Of a stretch of DNA of 64,000 nt, positions 12,230 to 24,214 are shown in pieces. The notes beneath the pieces are model-generated. The model was not told the origin of the DNA. It made no database searches and was given only the letters and a program-made list of their open reading frames with translations. Source of the stretch: Eustoma russellianum (lineage: Eukaryota > Streptophyta > Magnoliopsida > Gentianales > Gentianaceae); assembly GCA_036186865.1 (NCBI GenBank), contig AP025069.1, forward strand, positions 12,964,609-13,028,608, read 5' to 3'. The translations under genes and the position numbers were made by a program. Each line of letters opens with the position of its first letter. Position 1 is the first letter of the stretch.

Positions 12230-12480
12230 CCAGCTTATTAATTACCCCTGAGGTATGATCCATTAATATAGCAAGACATTTGTCAATCCTAATGATTTCG
12301 GAATGCCTATGACATTTCCTATACAGGGTTCATATACATCCTCAGTCTTGATCCTTCAGTTGGAAGTATCCAATTTGCAACTCCGCTTTTGTCATTGCTT
12401 GTGTTTCCCGAAGCAGGTCAGACAAATCATTGATCCTAGGTAACCGGTATTTACCTTTTATTGAAGCCTTGCTGAGTTCC
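12230..12480 (-). pseudogene. Element E reverse transcriptase relic
   Basis: Reading the minus strand down from 12479 gives ELSKASIKGKYRLPRINDLS followed by DLLRETQAMTKAEL. This lines up with the well-known plant gypsy RT stretch ELNKVT-KNKYPLPRIDDLFDQL-GA and the KIDL of motif A. The catalytic aspartate of that motif is glutamate here. Weak further similarity (GYFQLKDQD, then a stop; DKCLAILMDHTSGV) continues to about 12240. There is no room for a protease between this and gag. RT copies element RNA into DNA; this trace cannot. Recognition rests on pattern memory, not alignment. Confidence 0.65.
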
Positions 12481-12677
12481 GACCATCAGGGTGCTAATCT
12501 GACTTGGTAACCTATGCTTTAATTGTGCTACCCTAGTTATCTTCTTTGTTCGTGTATTAATGGCTATGTAGGAATCTTTCCTGAGGTTCTTTATCACGTT
12601 GCTCTAATTCGACCTTTAGTATGCTCATTTATACTTAGATAATGAACAATGTAGGTGCTTCTTAGTTAAATGGGCAG

Positions 12678-13424
12678 TTAGGCATACTTGTTACGGTTTG
12701 AGGTTTCAGGCATTGCTGAATCAGGCACTCTTTCATCCAGATTAGCATTTTTGGTTGTTTCTTTATTATCCCTATGTGGACGCGGCTGCCACCTCCTGTT
12801 TCGTTCCTTAGTACGCTCCTTAAGTCCTTTATTTTGTCCTTTGGTTAGTTTAATATCGTGTTCCGTTCTGTAGCAGTCCTCCAGTAATTCCTCGAAAGTG
12901 CTAGAATATGCATTGGCTAGCCGAATCTTGATCCGGAAGTCTAGACCTCTCATGAATCTGATTACCTTGTGCTTTTCGTCTTCCATGATCAAGGGAACAT
13001 AGCGGCCCAATGTAGTGAACCGACGAGCGTACTCCGAGACAGTGATACCTGGTTCTTGTCTTAAGGTGTCAAATTCCTCAACCCTCTTCATGATTAGATC
13101 CGGAGAGAGGAAAGATTCACAAAACTTCTCTAGAAACCTTGCCCAAGTCATTGGTAGGGGCAGTGGTTGGATACAAGTTCTCCACCACTGGCTGGCCTTG
13201 CCGATCAAAAATGGCCGGACAAGTGTTGTCTTTACCTTCTCAGGTGCTCGTATCAGCAAGAAGTTACTTTCGACTTCATCTAGCCATTTTTCTACCTCCT
13301 CGGGGCTAGATTCTCCGTCAAACTCTGGGATATGTGCTCTTACTAGCTGCCGGTAATACAACCCAGTGCTACCCGGGGGTGAAAGTGATAATGCTTGTTC
13401 ATTAGTCCGTGATGCCATCTGCAC
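12678..13424 (-). CDS. gag: Element E Gag, open reading frame
   Basis: 248 codons, starting MQMASRTNEQALSLSPPG just inside the PBS. Residues about 25-180 form a clear Retrotrans_gag domain: ESSPEEVEKWLDEVESNF, then KASQWWRTC, then SFLSPDLIMKRVEEFDTLRQ, TVSEYARRFTTLGRYVP and VIRFMRGLD, followed by a basic tail (KGQNKGLKERTKERNRRW). Gag would assemble the cytoplasmic particle that packages element RNA. It ends before any CCHC zinc knuckle, so it is shorter than usual for Tekay elements. The open frame contrasts with the decayed pol beside it, which suggests selection for Gag while the lineage was mobile, or simply a later loss of the C-terminus. Confidence 0.88.
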   Translation of the reverse strand: MQMASRTNEQALSLSPPGSTGLYYRQLVRAHIPEFDGESSPEEVEKWLDEVESNFLLIRAPEKVKTTLVRPFLIGKASQWWRTCIQPLPLPMTWARFLEKFCESFLSPDLIMKRVEEFDTLRQEPGITVSEYARRFTTLGRYVPLIMEDEKHKVIRFMRGLDFRIKIRLANAYSSTFEELLEDCYRTEHDIKLTKGQNKGLKERTKERNRRWQPRPHRDNKETTKNANLDERVPDSAMPETSNRNKYA

Positions 13425-13714
13425 TAAGGAGCATCAAGATTTTATTTAATGCTAGAATAGCTAGATTGGCGATAAAATTAAATTTATAATCCAATTCAAT
13501 GGTTATTCATGAAATAAAATACGAATTAAATTCTATGACAGGTACAAGCTTCATCGACCTGGGCTTTGTTATTAAGTCATGACCCTAATTTCCCGTCTAA
13601 GCCGTCCTAATCTAAGGTCGACTCTCGTCTAAGATCATGACTTAGGTCTAAGATCAAACTTAGATTGCTAAGATCATACTTAGTTCTACGTTCTGGCCGA
13701 AATCTAGAGCCTGG

Positions 13715-13726
13715 GCTCTGATACCA
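13715..13726 (-). promoter_or_regulatory. Element E primer binding site (initiator Met tRNA)
   Basis: Minus-strand TGGTATCAGAGC, two bases from the LTR edge at 13729. Confidence 0.93.
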
Positions 13727-14427
13727 CCTGTAGCGCCCCACACCCGGACCTCGTCCGAATACGATGCACCCGCCGTACTTCACTAAGGAGAGTACAAAGC
13801 GTCATGCATAACATGCGAAAATCCATATCATAAGCCATGGACTCTCATGTTAACATTTAACATGGTAGCAAAATTTCGGCAGAATTAAAAACTTTTAAAT
13901 AAGCATGCATACCGAAATACTAAGTCCCCAAAAATTAGTCCATCAAACAAGAAAACCGAAATTCAGAAAGCTCCAACATAGTTCATAATACAAACATCAT
14001 AGCAGCACAAAAGTCCTCAAGCATCGCCTCCTTCTGACTTCCTCGTCTACGGGTACGGCACTCTCGGCTCATCCTCGATCCACTCAATCTTAGCATTATC
14101 TGGCTCTAGGGAAAAATAAAGGTGGAGTGATAAAAATCACCCAGCAAGAATACAATAAACTACAATAACATACGTAAATTATAACATGAACGTAATAACC
14201 TGAAAACCTTAAGTAATAATTCATACCTGTCTTTAATCCTGAGATTGCTTGATAATATAGCTTAAACACAACTTTTGGTAATGCTTATCCACTATTATCT
14301 TATCAATCATTAACAGTAACATACAACATGTCAGCGTGCTCATGAGTTATGCAAAATGCAATGCATGATATCATGTCATATCAAAACATCATTTTGGTCC
14401 CATAAATAACGTCATAAAAACAGAGTG

Positions 14428-14606
14428 TCAGATTAGTTAACCCCGGATCTGAGCGGGTCCAGAACATGTATCAGATCAATTAACCCCGAATCTGAACGAG
14501 TCCAGAACATGTATTAGATCAATTAACCCCGGATTTAAATGGGTCAAGAACATGTATCAGATCAATTAACTCCGGATCTGAGCGGGTCCAGAACATGTAT
14601 TATGTC
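14428..14606. repeat. 43-bp tandem repeat, four units (E right LTR)
   Basis: Counterpart of 7385-7567, with the GGGTCC-type word at about 14455, 14498, 14541 and 14584, an exact 43-bp period. Individual units have picked up different substitutions from the left copy. Confidence 0.88.
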
Positions 14607-15439
14607 AACAGACCAATTAACCCCGGGTCTGGAGTCGGGTTAGTCGCATGCTTAGCCGGCAAAGGAAATCATGAAACTTTCTTTAAAACATGGGACCATA
14701 AAAACTTTTCATGCGTAACGGAAAACATTTTCACTTGAAAAGACTTACTTGCATAAAATTCGTAAAATCAGATTCATGTGGCATATGGACATGCATGATA
14801 CATGGAATGATATGCAATACAAATCATTTCCTTATAACTTGTCACAAGCATGATTTTGGAACTAAGAATTTCCAGATTTTCTACTTTATGTTTATAGGCG
14901 GCTAACTAGGCTTATGAGACCCTAAATTTTTCATTATTTGGATCATTACTTGAAAAACACCCTAAGGCTTAACCCTTATAAGCCCAAACCGTATATAGAG
15001 GTCCACATCCTCCAAATTGAGCCTTATTAAATTAATCCTCTTTTCAGCCCAATTTTCAATTTTAGTACATCCACTTTGTGTTCGTAATTACCCATTAAAA
15101 TGTTAAGACCAACCGGATTAATTTACATGGTCACACTCCTTTATGTCTTTAGTGATCACCATAAAATTTTCAGATCAATCTAACGACCTTAAAGGGTTCA
15201 TTTAATCATTTTTCTCAAATAGGTCATGTGCTGAAACTGGACTGACCCATTTTATTAAAAATTTAATTTTGGAAAATCCATGACTTCTTTTTCCGAAATT
15301 CCAACTCACCCATGTCATAAACATGTGAAATTAGCATCCTACCGAAAATTAGCTCATTTGCATGTTCCTAGGATCCATTTCTGAGTCCAGTAACCCGTTA
15401 CTTAATTTCTGCTCTATTTCAGTAATTTCAATTGAGCAG

Positions 15440-16190
15440 TTTTACTAATTAAATCATTAAACATTATCCACAACTTGTTTTACCAAAATTCCAACTTTCT
15501 TATTCACTACACACATAGAATTGCTACCATGCCAAAAATCAACTTTATTGAACATCTACAAGGTCCCTTTCTAAGTCAATAAAAAAGATGTACTGTTCTG
15601 CTCAGTTCCTGACTTTCCAGTCTGAGCAGTTTTACCAAATAGTTTATTAAAAATATTCCACAACTCATTTTACCAAAATTCTAACTTTCACATTTCCGAC
15701 ACCCACAAAGCTATCACCACACCTGAAATCAGCTTTATTGAACATCTACAAGGTCTCTTTTCAAGCCAATCAAAAAGATGTACAGTTCTGCTCAGTTCCA
15801 GACTTTTCAGTCTGAGCAGCTTTACCAAATATTTTATTAAAAACATTCCACAATTCATTTTACCAAAATTCCAACTTTCATAATTTCTATACACACAAGG
15901 CTGTCACCACACCGAAAATCAGCCTTATTGAACATCTAAAAGATTCATTTTAAGACCATTCAACACGTTATACCATTCTGCCAAGTTCCAGAATTTCCAG
16001 CCTGAGCAGTTCCACCAAATATTTTATTAAAATAATCCGTAGCTTATTTTATCAAAATTCCAACTCTCATATCTGCTACACACATAACGCTAACTTTGTA
16101 CCAAAAATCAGCTTTATTGAAGATATACAAGGTCCATTTTTAAGCTATTCAAAACGTGGTCAATTCTGTCCGGTTCCAGTGGTTTGATGT
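15440..16190. repeat. 190-bp diverged tandem repeat (E right LTR)
   Basis: Counterpart of 8419-9170, with the same number of units, so the array was already formed before this copy inserted. Confidence 0.83.
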
Positions 16191-18149
16191 TTTGTCATTC
16201 TTTCATGTCAAATGTCCATAATTTGTCTTATTCTTATGAAAAAACTTATTGGTCATCACATACACCTTTTTCCCATGAAAATTCAGATTTTATTCTTTTT
16301 ATTGGGTCACCTTTGCATCATACCAAAACAGTTGTAGTTTGAACATAACAAGTATCATAATTGTTCCAAAACAAGTGTTCTTTCTTGAAGCCATGACTTA
16401 TCATCATCTTCACCTCTAGGTCCGAAAGTTATGAGGTGTCACACACCAAATTTACAACATTTGTTTGGACATGCAACACATTCTCATGCTAGTTCATCTA
16501 AAATCCTTCAAAGTAAACTTGTAAAATTACAAATAGCACTTGCATGTCACTTTGATGGTTCTTAAGTTTCATCCAAGTGCCATTCTTGTTCAAGGTCACT
16601 TAGTTGAACCTTAACTCATCCCAAAACAGCCTTATAGCATTTTGCATGTAAGAAAGGATTCCATCTTTGAAAGAATTAATCACATGCAAGGCATTGTTCT
16701 TAAGGAATCACTAAGACACAATCTTGAACTTAAGATATTCAACTAAAGATCACATCTTAGGAACTTCTAGCCATTCAAGCCACTGATTCTTTAAGTAAAT
16801 CATGACAGATTAGTGTATACTTGCCTCTTCAAGCTAAAGCTTTTGCCTTAGCATGGTTGTAGAATGAGATGAGTTGAAACCTTTCTCCTCCTTCACTCTT
16901 GAGCATGCGGTTGGAATATGGAAGAAAAGGAGAATGTTAGTCATTATTCTCTTAATGAAAATATGGCTATTTTAAAGTTGAACATTCTTACCAAAATGAG
17001 ATTTTGAATGGAGCTTTCCTAGCAAGAGCTTGCACCACTTAGGAGGTTGAAGATCTTGCACCCATTGAGCCTAAAGGCCACGGCTTTTGGTGGTTAGGAG
17101 AGGCAACCAAATGAGTTTCATTCTTGAAAAATAAGGAACCCACTTAAGAAGTTTGGAACAAGGCTTACCTAGATGTCCTTTGAGCTTGAATGATGGTTGA
17201 AGTGAGCCTCCTAGCTTAAAGGGGCTGGCCGAAAGTTGAGTATGTGGGGAGATGGAAGAATTGCTTAAGTGTTGGCTTGAAAGCTTCTTGAGAAAGGGTT
17301 TAAAATGGAAGTGAGATGAGTTGTCTTGCAGAATAAAAAATCTAGGGGGTGAGGGGGAAAGGGTGGCCGGTTATGGGGAAGAGAAGGAGGGGCAATTTTC
17401 ATGAAAAGTGGGAAAAGAAGTGTTGGGTTTGTAAATGGCAAGCTTTTTGTCTATCATGCTTGCATTAGTTTATTATTTGTTTTGCATGCCAATTTCTTTG
17501 TCTTAATTATATAATAGAATTTAAGTAATTATTTTAACTAATAGAATTGGCTAGAGAATTCTAGAAACCTTCCATGCCTTGGCCGAAATTTTGGGGCCTT
17601 TGGGGGCATTTTGGTATTTTCACGTATATCATATCTCATCCTTATATAATTTATGTTATTATTTATTTTATCCAATTATGATTTTAATCTTGCTTTGTGA
17701 GGATCATTATGTTTGCATTTTTCTGAAAAGACTTTATTACGAGGTAGATCAAGACCTCTTGGCCGAATTCTTAGGCTATTGGGAGGGCACGTTTGTCCTT
17801 TCACTCATTGATTCATTCATATAAATATGATATTGCTTCTAACATCTAATTTATAGTGTAGGTTGTGAGTCTTGCTTTGAGGAAGCTACCTCGCCTAATC
17901 TTCTTATGAAATGGAAATTATTCCAAGATCCTCCCAGGCCCACTAACCGAATTTGCTAAGTCTTGGAGGGCTAGATGTCCATTTCACGCGCTCTACGACA
18001 TCCGTTTGTATAAGTATATTACACATATCTCAAAGAAAGTTTAGATACAGAACCACTAAAGTAACTTAATAAAATGCAACTTGGAGAGCTTACTTATTAC
18101 GTCGCAGCATACGGGCCCTAGTTTTGTACGATTTTCGCGGGGTACAACA

Positions 18150-18592
18150 CTAAATCATGAAAATTACATTTTCTTTTTCTCACCCTAGTCTCGGCCAACT
18201 GCCCCAAATCATCCCCACGTTTATTCATTTTTCTATATCAATGTTTCCTTAATTTACACCTCTTAAACTTAGCTATAATGGTCCAAAAACCCTAATTTCA
18301 TATTCCATTATATATAGATACGTATTTCATATGAATTTACATAAAGTAATCACATTTCTTACTATACTTTATTTAATAGATATTTCTATCCATACAACTT
18401 GTTCCAAGCTATTTATTCCACATTTATCATATACATATGGTCTAAATACACACACACACACATGCAATAATGGCCACTTGACTGATTACACATATATATA
18501 CATATTTAGGTTTTTCCTTTTTATATAGCTTAATTCCTTATTCTATATTTGCATTATTTCTTCCATTTTTATATGTGTATAATCGTGTAGAT

Positions 18593-18635
<43 letters not shown>

Positions 18636-19071
18636 CATACATAACAAGTAAAAGGATAGGTTTTGTGAAAATAAAACAAGTATACCCTAATATGCCATGT
18701 AGGCTGTATGTATACAAATGTATATATGTAATAATGATCATCAAAAGAACATGTATGACCAAGTATGTTAGACATGCTTATGATACATACATAAACATAC
18801 TAAAACAAGATCAAAAAAACATATGAAACCACATACCATAGAAAATACATAGTGATGATCATCATGAATAAATACATGAACAAATACATCAAAGTCTTCT
18901 TCTTAGTACTCTTTTCCTAACATAGCATACATCTTCATCTTCCTTCTTTATATTTCCAATATTACTACCTAAGAGGGTTCATTTGTATATACATGTTCAT
19001 TTTTCATCATCATGGCCGTAAATATGTATGTAGTAGTGAACCATTTATACATCACTTATGAACATAACTTT
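18150..19071 (-). repeat. Element F 5' LTR, piece 2
   Basis: Opens with the second TSD copy of E (CTAAA) and ends with the first TSD copy of B (ACTTT, 19067-19071). It contains a (CA)n(TA)n microsatellite at about 18590-18636 but no gene; small open frames over the microsatellite are low-complexity. Confidence 0.7.
18590..18636. repeat. (CA)n(TA)n microsatellite
   Basis: About 15 CA units followed by TA units inside F's LTR. Confidence 0.92.
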
Positions 19072-20033
19072 TGTAGGATCTGTAAAGCACCACTAGAAGG
19101 GGGGTTGAATAGTGGGTGCGGAAAATTTGGTTTTTAAAAACTTTTGAACAAAAAACCTCACTTCTGAAAACAGTTTCTGCTTTCAGATCCAAATTTAAAA
19201 TAATTAAATGACCTAGTTTTATACCTCCAAAAATTATGAAATTTTGTGTGAATGAACTCTGAGATGTTATAAGTGTCTCACAAAAATTTCAAATTAAAAC
19301 TCCACTCTTAACTCCTTGAAAATACATTTTTGGTCAGATTGTGCAAATCTGCCAGAAAGAGTATTCCGACTTGAAAAATTTATTCTGATTAATTGGTGAC
19401 TCCAAATGGTCTGAAATGTTAATGACCAGACCCTCAAGATATTTATTTTAATGGGTTGAAACAGTTTTTTAAAATTATTTTGGGAAGTATGTCAATCATG
19501 TTGATGTTCTCAACCTTTGCAACTCTGAAAATCAGATTGCACTAGTCTCAGGACTATTCACGTTTGACTGACTTATACTTATCCAAATGAGTTGAAACTG
19601 CGCCAAATGCAAACTAAGAGGTGTGGGTATGTTTCTGAAAAAATTTATGATTTTTAAAATTCGTTTGCTATTTTTACCTTTGCAACGAAATTGATGCAAA
19701 ATGCTAGAAATTGAAAGTAAAGTGCAGTAAAGTAAAGACACCAAGGATTTTATACTGGTTCGGTTAAATCATCCTACTCCAGTCTTCGAGGACACCTTCC
19801 TCAGTTATCACTAAACACAATAAACACCTTACCGAAAGGGTGACTGGAGTTACACACTAATTCCACCCTTTTACAAACAATACAATCGAGCAAACGAATC
19901 ATGGACACCACCACCGATTGAATGAAGGTTTGATCACACCTTGATCAACCTCTTACAACAATGAATTAGTGTGGGTGGTATATTCAAAACCAATACAATA
20001 TTTAGAATATATGAACAATAGGCTTGAGAGAAG

Positions 20034-21188
20034 ATGCGAGATGAGTGGAGAAAGAGTGTCGTGGTCCCCCTATATAAGAACAAAGGAGACGCACAGTGTT
20101 GTGGAAACTATAGAGGGAGTAAGTTGCTAAGCCATACCATGAAGTTATGGGAGAGAGTACTCGACACTCGAATTAGGAGAGAAACTCAGGTTACGGTGAA
20201 CCAATTATGTTTTATGCCAGGAAGTTCAACTACGGAAGCAATACACATTCTCAAGAGATTAATGGAGAAGTATAGGGAGAAGAAACGCGATCTACATATG
20301 GTTTTTATCGATCTTGAACAAGCGTATGATAGTGTGCCACGTAGCCTGATATGGGATAGTCTGGATGCAAGAGGGATCCCTATGGAGTATATAGACATAA
20401 TTAGAGACATGTATGATAGGACAAAAACAACCGTTCGTACGCCTGTGGGGAATACAGACTTCTTTCTGGTAGAGGTCGGTCTCCTCAAGGGTCTGCGTTA
20501 AGCCCATTTCTTTTTGCAGTTGTCCTTGACGAGTTGTCAAAGCCGATACAGGAGGCAGTTCCGTGGTGTATGCTTTTTGCTGACGATATTGTATTAGTCA
20601 CAGAAAGTAGACATACCCTGAGTATGAGACTAGAGCAGTGGAGAGGGGTTTTAGAGAGAAAAGGCTTAAAGATTAGCCGTTCTAAGACCGAATATCTGCA
20701 CTGCGACTTCAGCGACTAGCAGACAGTGAGGATAGCCAGCTCACCATCGATGGTCAAGTGGTACCACAGGTAAGTAAGTTTAAGTACCTAGGATCATTTG
20801 TGCAGCAGAATGGCGACATAGATAATGATGTAGCACATCGAGTTCAAGCAGGCTGGTGTAGATGGAGGGGGCCTCAGGGGTGCTATGTGACAAAAATTTC
20901 CCAACTAAATTAAAGGGAAAATTTTATCAGGTGGCAGTGCGACCGGCAATGGTATATGGGACAGACTGCTGGGCAATCAAGAGATCACAACTACAGAAGA
21001 TGGAAGTGGCAGAGATGAAGATGTTAAGGTGGATGTGTGGGTATACAAGGCTAGACCGTATTAGAAACGAGGTGTTTCGAGAAAGGTTAGGCGTGGCTAG
21101 TATAGCAAATAAGATAAGGGAGGGAAGAATGAGATGGGTTGGGCATGTCAAGCAGAGACAGACAACGGCGTCGGTCAAAGCAATTTAA
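20034..21188 (+). pseudogene. RTE LINE reverse transcriptase fragment
   Basis: The first open piece (20034-20501) starts inside the RT fingers with WRKSVVVPLYKNKGDAQ, CGNYRGSKLLSH and motif A DLEQAYDSVPR. A frameshift near 20485 breaks the motif B region; GSALSPFLFAVVLDEL is readable in the other frame. The active-site motif FADDIVLV lies at about 20575-20600. A second break near 20719 precedes the C-terminal part (20862-21188), with YGTDCWAIKRSQ, MLRWMCGYTRLDRIRN and MRWVGHVKQR, which is typical of plant RTE ORF2. The N-terminal endonuclease is missing. In an intact element this enzyme nicks target DNA and copies LINE RNA there; this copy is dead. Confidence 0.9.
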
Positions 21189-21723
21189 AGCCTCATTGTA
21201 GAGGGGAACAGGAGTAAAGGCAGGCCCAAACTGACTTGGGATGAGCAGATAAGACACGACCTACTAGATTTGCACCTCTCTGAGGACATGATATAGGATA
21301 GGAGTTCATGGAGACATAAGATTAAGGTTAACAAGGTATAGACCATATATAAGGACACTTTAGAGTATATTTAGGGACATAGATAGGCGTAAACACTATC
21401 TAAGCTTTAGGTTGACTTTCCACTTGGTTGCATATGCTATACCGTTATACCGCTGTTTTACATTACAGGTACATATACACTTGATATGTATTTTATTTTT
21501 TTTCCTTCCTTGAATTTCCTCACTAGCACACTAGCACAGAATATCTCTATTATTAAGTCATTTATGCAGGTACTATAGAGCCGGAGGTCTCACTGGAAGC
21601 AGACTCTCTATCCCTTGGGATAGAGGTATTGTCTGCCTACCACTTACCCTCCCCAGACCCTAACGATAGCTTTTGCTGTCGTTGGGATATACTAGGTATG
21701 GATGATGATGATGATGATGATGA
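21189..21723 (+). other. RTE LINE 3' untranslated region and (GAT)n tail
   Basis: No open frame. It ends in at least six GAT units directly against the second TSD copy. The GGTAGGCAGACAATACC-like inverted words around 21610-21640 could form a short stem recognised by the RT; this is inference. Confidence 0.7.
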
Positions 21724-23450
21724 AGGCTTGAGAGAAGAAGAAGAAGAAAGAAAAGTAGAATAAGAGAGTAGTAGATCCTTTTGCACTTGAGAGAAATGTG
21801 AGAGTTGTCTTGGCCTTGTTTGCACTATTCTCTTCTTTTTATCCATGCTTGGCCGCCCCCTTAGGGCCTCTTCCTTTCTTGAGAATTCTCTTGAATGCCC
21901 TTGGAAGATTGCCTTGTGTAGAGATGACACCATCTTGATTACTTGGCACACCATGATTGGAAGGATGACTTGACCTTACTTACTTGTCACTTGATGATTG
22001 GTCTAACTTGGTATCCTTTAATGAGCTGTAAAATCTGAAAAAAATTACAAAGCATGTGCTAAAAGTAGTCAAAATATTGCTATACTACCAACCTTCAATC
22101 CCTTGAATTTCAGGATGCAAATTAAGGAGCATTAAGACCACAAAATCGGCCACTATACACATGTGCTGAAAACTTGCAGCATGTGTTGTAGTTTGAAATC
22201 TTTCCTTGTGTGTTGCCCTCTTTTATGTCACTAACCTTGTGTGGCATATTTTTCACCAATTGAGATTCCACTAAGCTCCACCTAGGCTCTGTTGAAAGTG
22301 AAATAGGCGTGTAGTATGACTAGGCCATGTGCTGAATTTCATTTTATTAAGCTTTGTCAAATAATGCACAATATTTACACATATATGGTAAATTGCAATC
22401 AGCCTTAATTTGAATTTTCTAGAACACTTTAACATGTTTTGAATGTGTAAAAAGTGTCTAGATATATGTTACATCTCATGCCAAAAAAACGTTCCTTGTG
22501 TTGTGTTCGTAGAAAACCGAATTTTTGACTTTCGTCGATTACATGATTTTTCTCCGATTAAATTCAAACTTCTTGCACATGTCATATATGTTATGTCACG
22601 CATAATTTACATAAAATAAGGTAGATATTCAGCTCATGTGACTGATGGAGAAGGCGCCACATGTGCTTAAAAGAATTTTAATTTGAAATCTCCACAATTT
22701 TAGCCTAAACTGTGGGTGATTTGTGTGTGCCAACATGGAATTATTTAGTGACTGATTTGAACATGTGAGCCACGAAATTTTCGGCTATTTTTGATGTATA
22801 TGGTCTGGCCATATTTATATGGCAAGTACATGACACGTCGGTGAAGATTCGGTAGTCACCCGATACGACAACTTTAGGTTTATGACCTTGTAGCGTGTTG
22901 TTATAATTTTGTCATCACCATGACTTATATCATATTATATAAAACCTGAATATACTCATAAATATGAGGTGTATATATTGGTGTGACGTTGACGTACGTT
23001 TGTAATATATGTAACATGTCGGTAGTACGTCGAAATATATGTGTATTGTGGCTTTGAAAAAAATATGAATATATATATAATATATATTTATATGGCGTGT
23101 AAGATGAATAGGGAGGAGACTTTCTATTTCCAAATTTGTTGCCATATAGCTTCCACCAAATATGTCTCCATTTAATGAACTAGTTAGTTCATTAACTTAA
23201 GTACTTCACATAATGAACTAGTTTAGTTCATTAATTGTGGCACCTGAAAATAGTTCAAAGATAAAAAAATGTTTGCCATATCATGTAAGCTTTAATGATT
23301 CATGTCTTTTTAGTACGACAACAATTTATATAAACATATGAATCATGTATATCACATAAACGTGTCAAGTAATAACTTTGTCATGTATTTCGTAAACTCG
23401 TACCATTTAAATCATGCATTTGTAAATCATTCAAACACTTTTTCTCAACA

Positions 23451-23463
23451 ATCTCCCCCTTTT
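23451..23463 (-). promoter_or_regulatory. Element B polypurine tract
   Basis: Minus-strand AAAAGGGGGAGAT directly before the 3' LTR, the purine tract characteristic of Sireviruses. The same tract is found in A (37720-37730) and C (48933-48946). Confidence 0.9.
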
Positions 23464-23683
23464 AATGATTTACAAAATAACATTGGTTCATGATTTAAAT
23501 ATGATCGCTCCGCCTCCAAGTATGCTCAAATTTGAATTTTGAATTTTGAATTTTATATCATATTGTCTCCCCTTTAAATCACGCAATCATGCTCTCTCTC
23601 CCCCTTAAATTATGCTCTCTCTCTCTCCCTTTATGTTGTAAATGATATCAAAAGTGCATGTAAGGATGGAAAGAAATATCAAT

Positions 23684-24157
23684 CTAAAGCAAAATAACCA
23701 AAATCATGCCTAATTGTGAGCGTAGATTATCATACGTGGCTTGATTAAGTGCTTTGGTGAATATGTCGGCTACTTGTGCTACAGTACAAACATGTTCGAT
23801 AACTATGTTACCATTGTTGACATGATCACGAAAAAAGTCATATCGTACCTCTATGTGCTTTGTCTTATAGTGTAATACAGGGTTCTTAGACAAATTGATA
23901 GCACACATATTATCACAATAAATGGGGATGCGATTTACCATGATTCCAAAATCATATAATTGCTGTTTTAGCCACAAAAGTTGTGTGCAACAAAGACTAA
24001 GTGCCATGTATTCTGCTTCAGTAGTAGATAATGCTACACTTTCTTGCTTTTTCAAAAAAAATGATATTAACGAATTTCCAATGAATTGACATGTGCCACT
24101 TGTGCTTTTTCTATCTATTTTGCATCCGCCATAATCTCCATCAGTATAAGCATGCAA
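23684..24157 (-). pseudogene. Element B RNase H domain (end of pol)
   Basis: 157 codons. Motifs in order: YTDGDYGGCKIDRKSTSGTC with the first catalytic aspartate, LSTTEAEYMAL with the glutamate, IYCDNMCAINL with the next aspartate, and KTKHIEVRYDFFRDHV near the end. This is the standard Ty1/copia RNase H, which removes the RNA template during reverse transcription. The frame is open and ends a little over 230 bp before the 3' LTR, so there is no env-like ORF as seen in some Sireviruses. It is cut off from the RT upstream by a frameshift near 24190. Confidence 0.92.
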
Positions 24158-24214
24158 GTCAAATTCACAATTATTATCATGCCATATTCCTAAAGTGGGA
24201 GTACGCTTAATGTA

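Larger units (their letters stand above)
6686..18149 (-). mobile_element. Element E: Tekay-type gypsy with 4.4-kb LTRs, gag present, pol decayed
   Basis: Complete by structure: left LTR 6686-11129, interior 11130-13728, right LTR 13729-18149, flanked by the perfect 5-bp TSD CTAAA (6681-6685 and 18150-18154). LTRs begin TGTAGCGCCCCACACCC and end GGGGTACAACA. The interior is only 2.6 kb, where an autonomous Tekay element needs about 5 kb. It holds an open gag (12678-13424), a decayed RT trace near 12230-12480, a PBS and a PPT. The two LTRs differ by a few substitutions and short indels per few hundred bases, so the insertion is not very recent. It must have moved with enzymes from another element. 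Confidence 0.93.
13729..18149 (-). repeat. Element E 5' LTR (right copy)
   Basis: 4421 bp, a diverged copy of 6686-11129. A short deletion near 14820 removes a stretch found at about 7785-7805 of the left copy. Confidence 0.93.
20034..21723 (+). mobile_element. 5'-truncated RTE-type LINE
   Basis: Flanked by a 14-bp target-site duplication, AGGCTTGAGAGAAG, at 20020-20033 and 21724-21737. The uninterrupted target is seen in B's right LTR near 31360. The 3' end is a run of GAT trinucleotides (about 21700-21723) rather than poly(A), as in plant RTE-clade LINEs. The 5' end is truncated inside the RT, the normal outcome of incomplete target-primed reverse transcription. It holds the RT fragment 20034-21188 and a 3' untranslated part. 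Confidence 0.92.
19072..23450 (-). repeat. Element B 3' LTR (left), split by an RTE LINE
   Basis: Ends TGTAGGATCTGTAAAGC on the left and TTTCTCAACA on the right as written on the + strand. It contains the U5 block with the CCGAACCAGTATAAAAT-type motif (minus strand, about 19743-19795). 4379 bp with the LINE, 2675 bp without. Confidence 0.92.

Noticed and set aside
13015..13356. 113-codon + strand ORF
   Set aside because: Antisense shadow of E's open Gag.
18538..18826. Several ORFs rich in Tyr, Ile, Val, Cys and Thr-His repeats
   Set aside because: They are translations of the CA/TA microsatellite.
21637..21954. 105-codon minus-strand ORF with a poly-Ser run
   Set aside because: It spans the LINE GAT tail and the LTR junction, so it arose by the insertion; the Ser run is the GAT repeat read on the other strand.
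23451..23683. Possible env-like ORF between pol and the 3' LTR of B, as in some Sireviruses
   Set aside because: The gap between the RNase H stop and the LTR is only about 230 bp and has no open frame.
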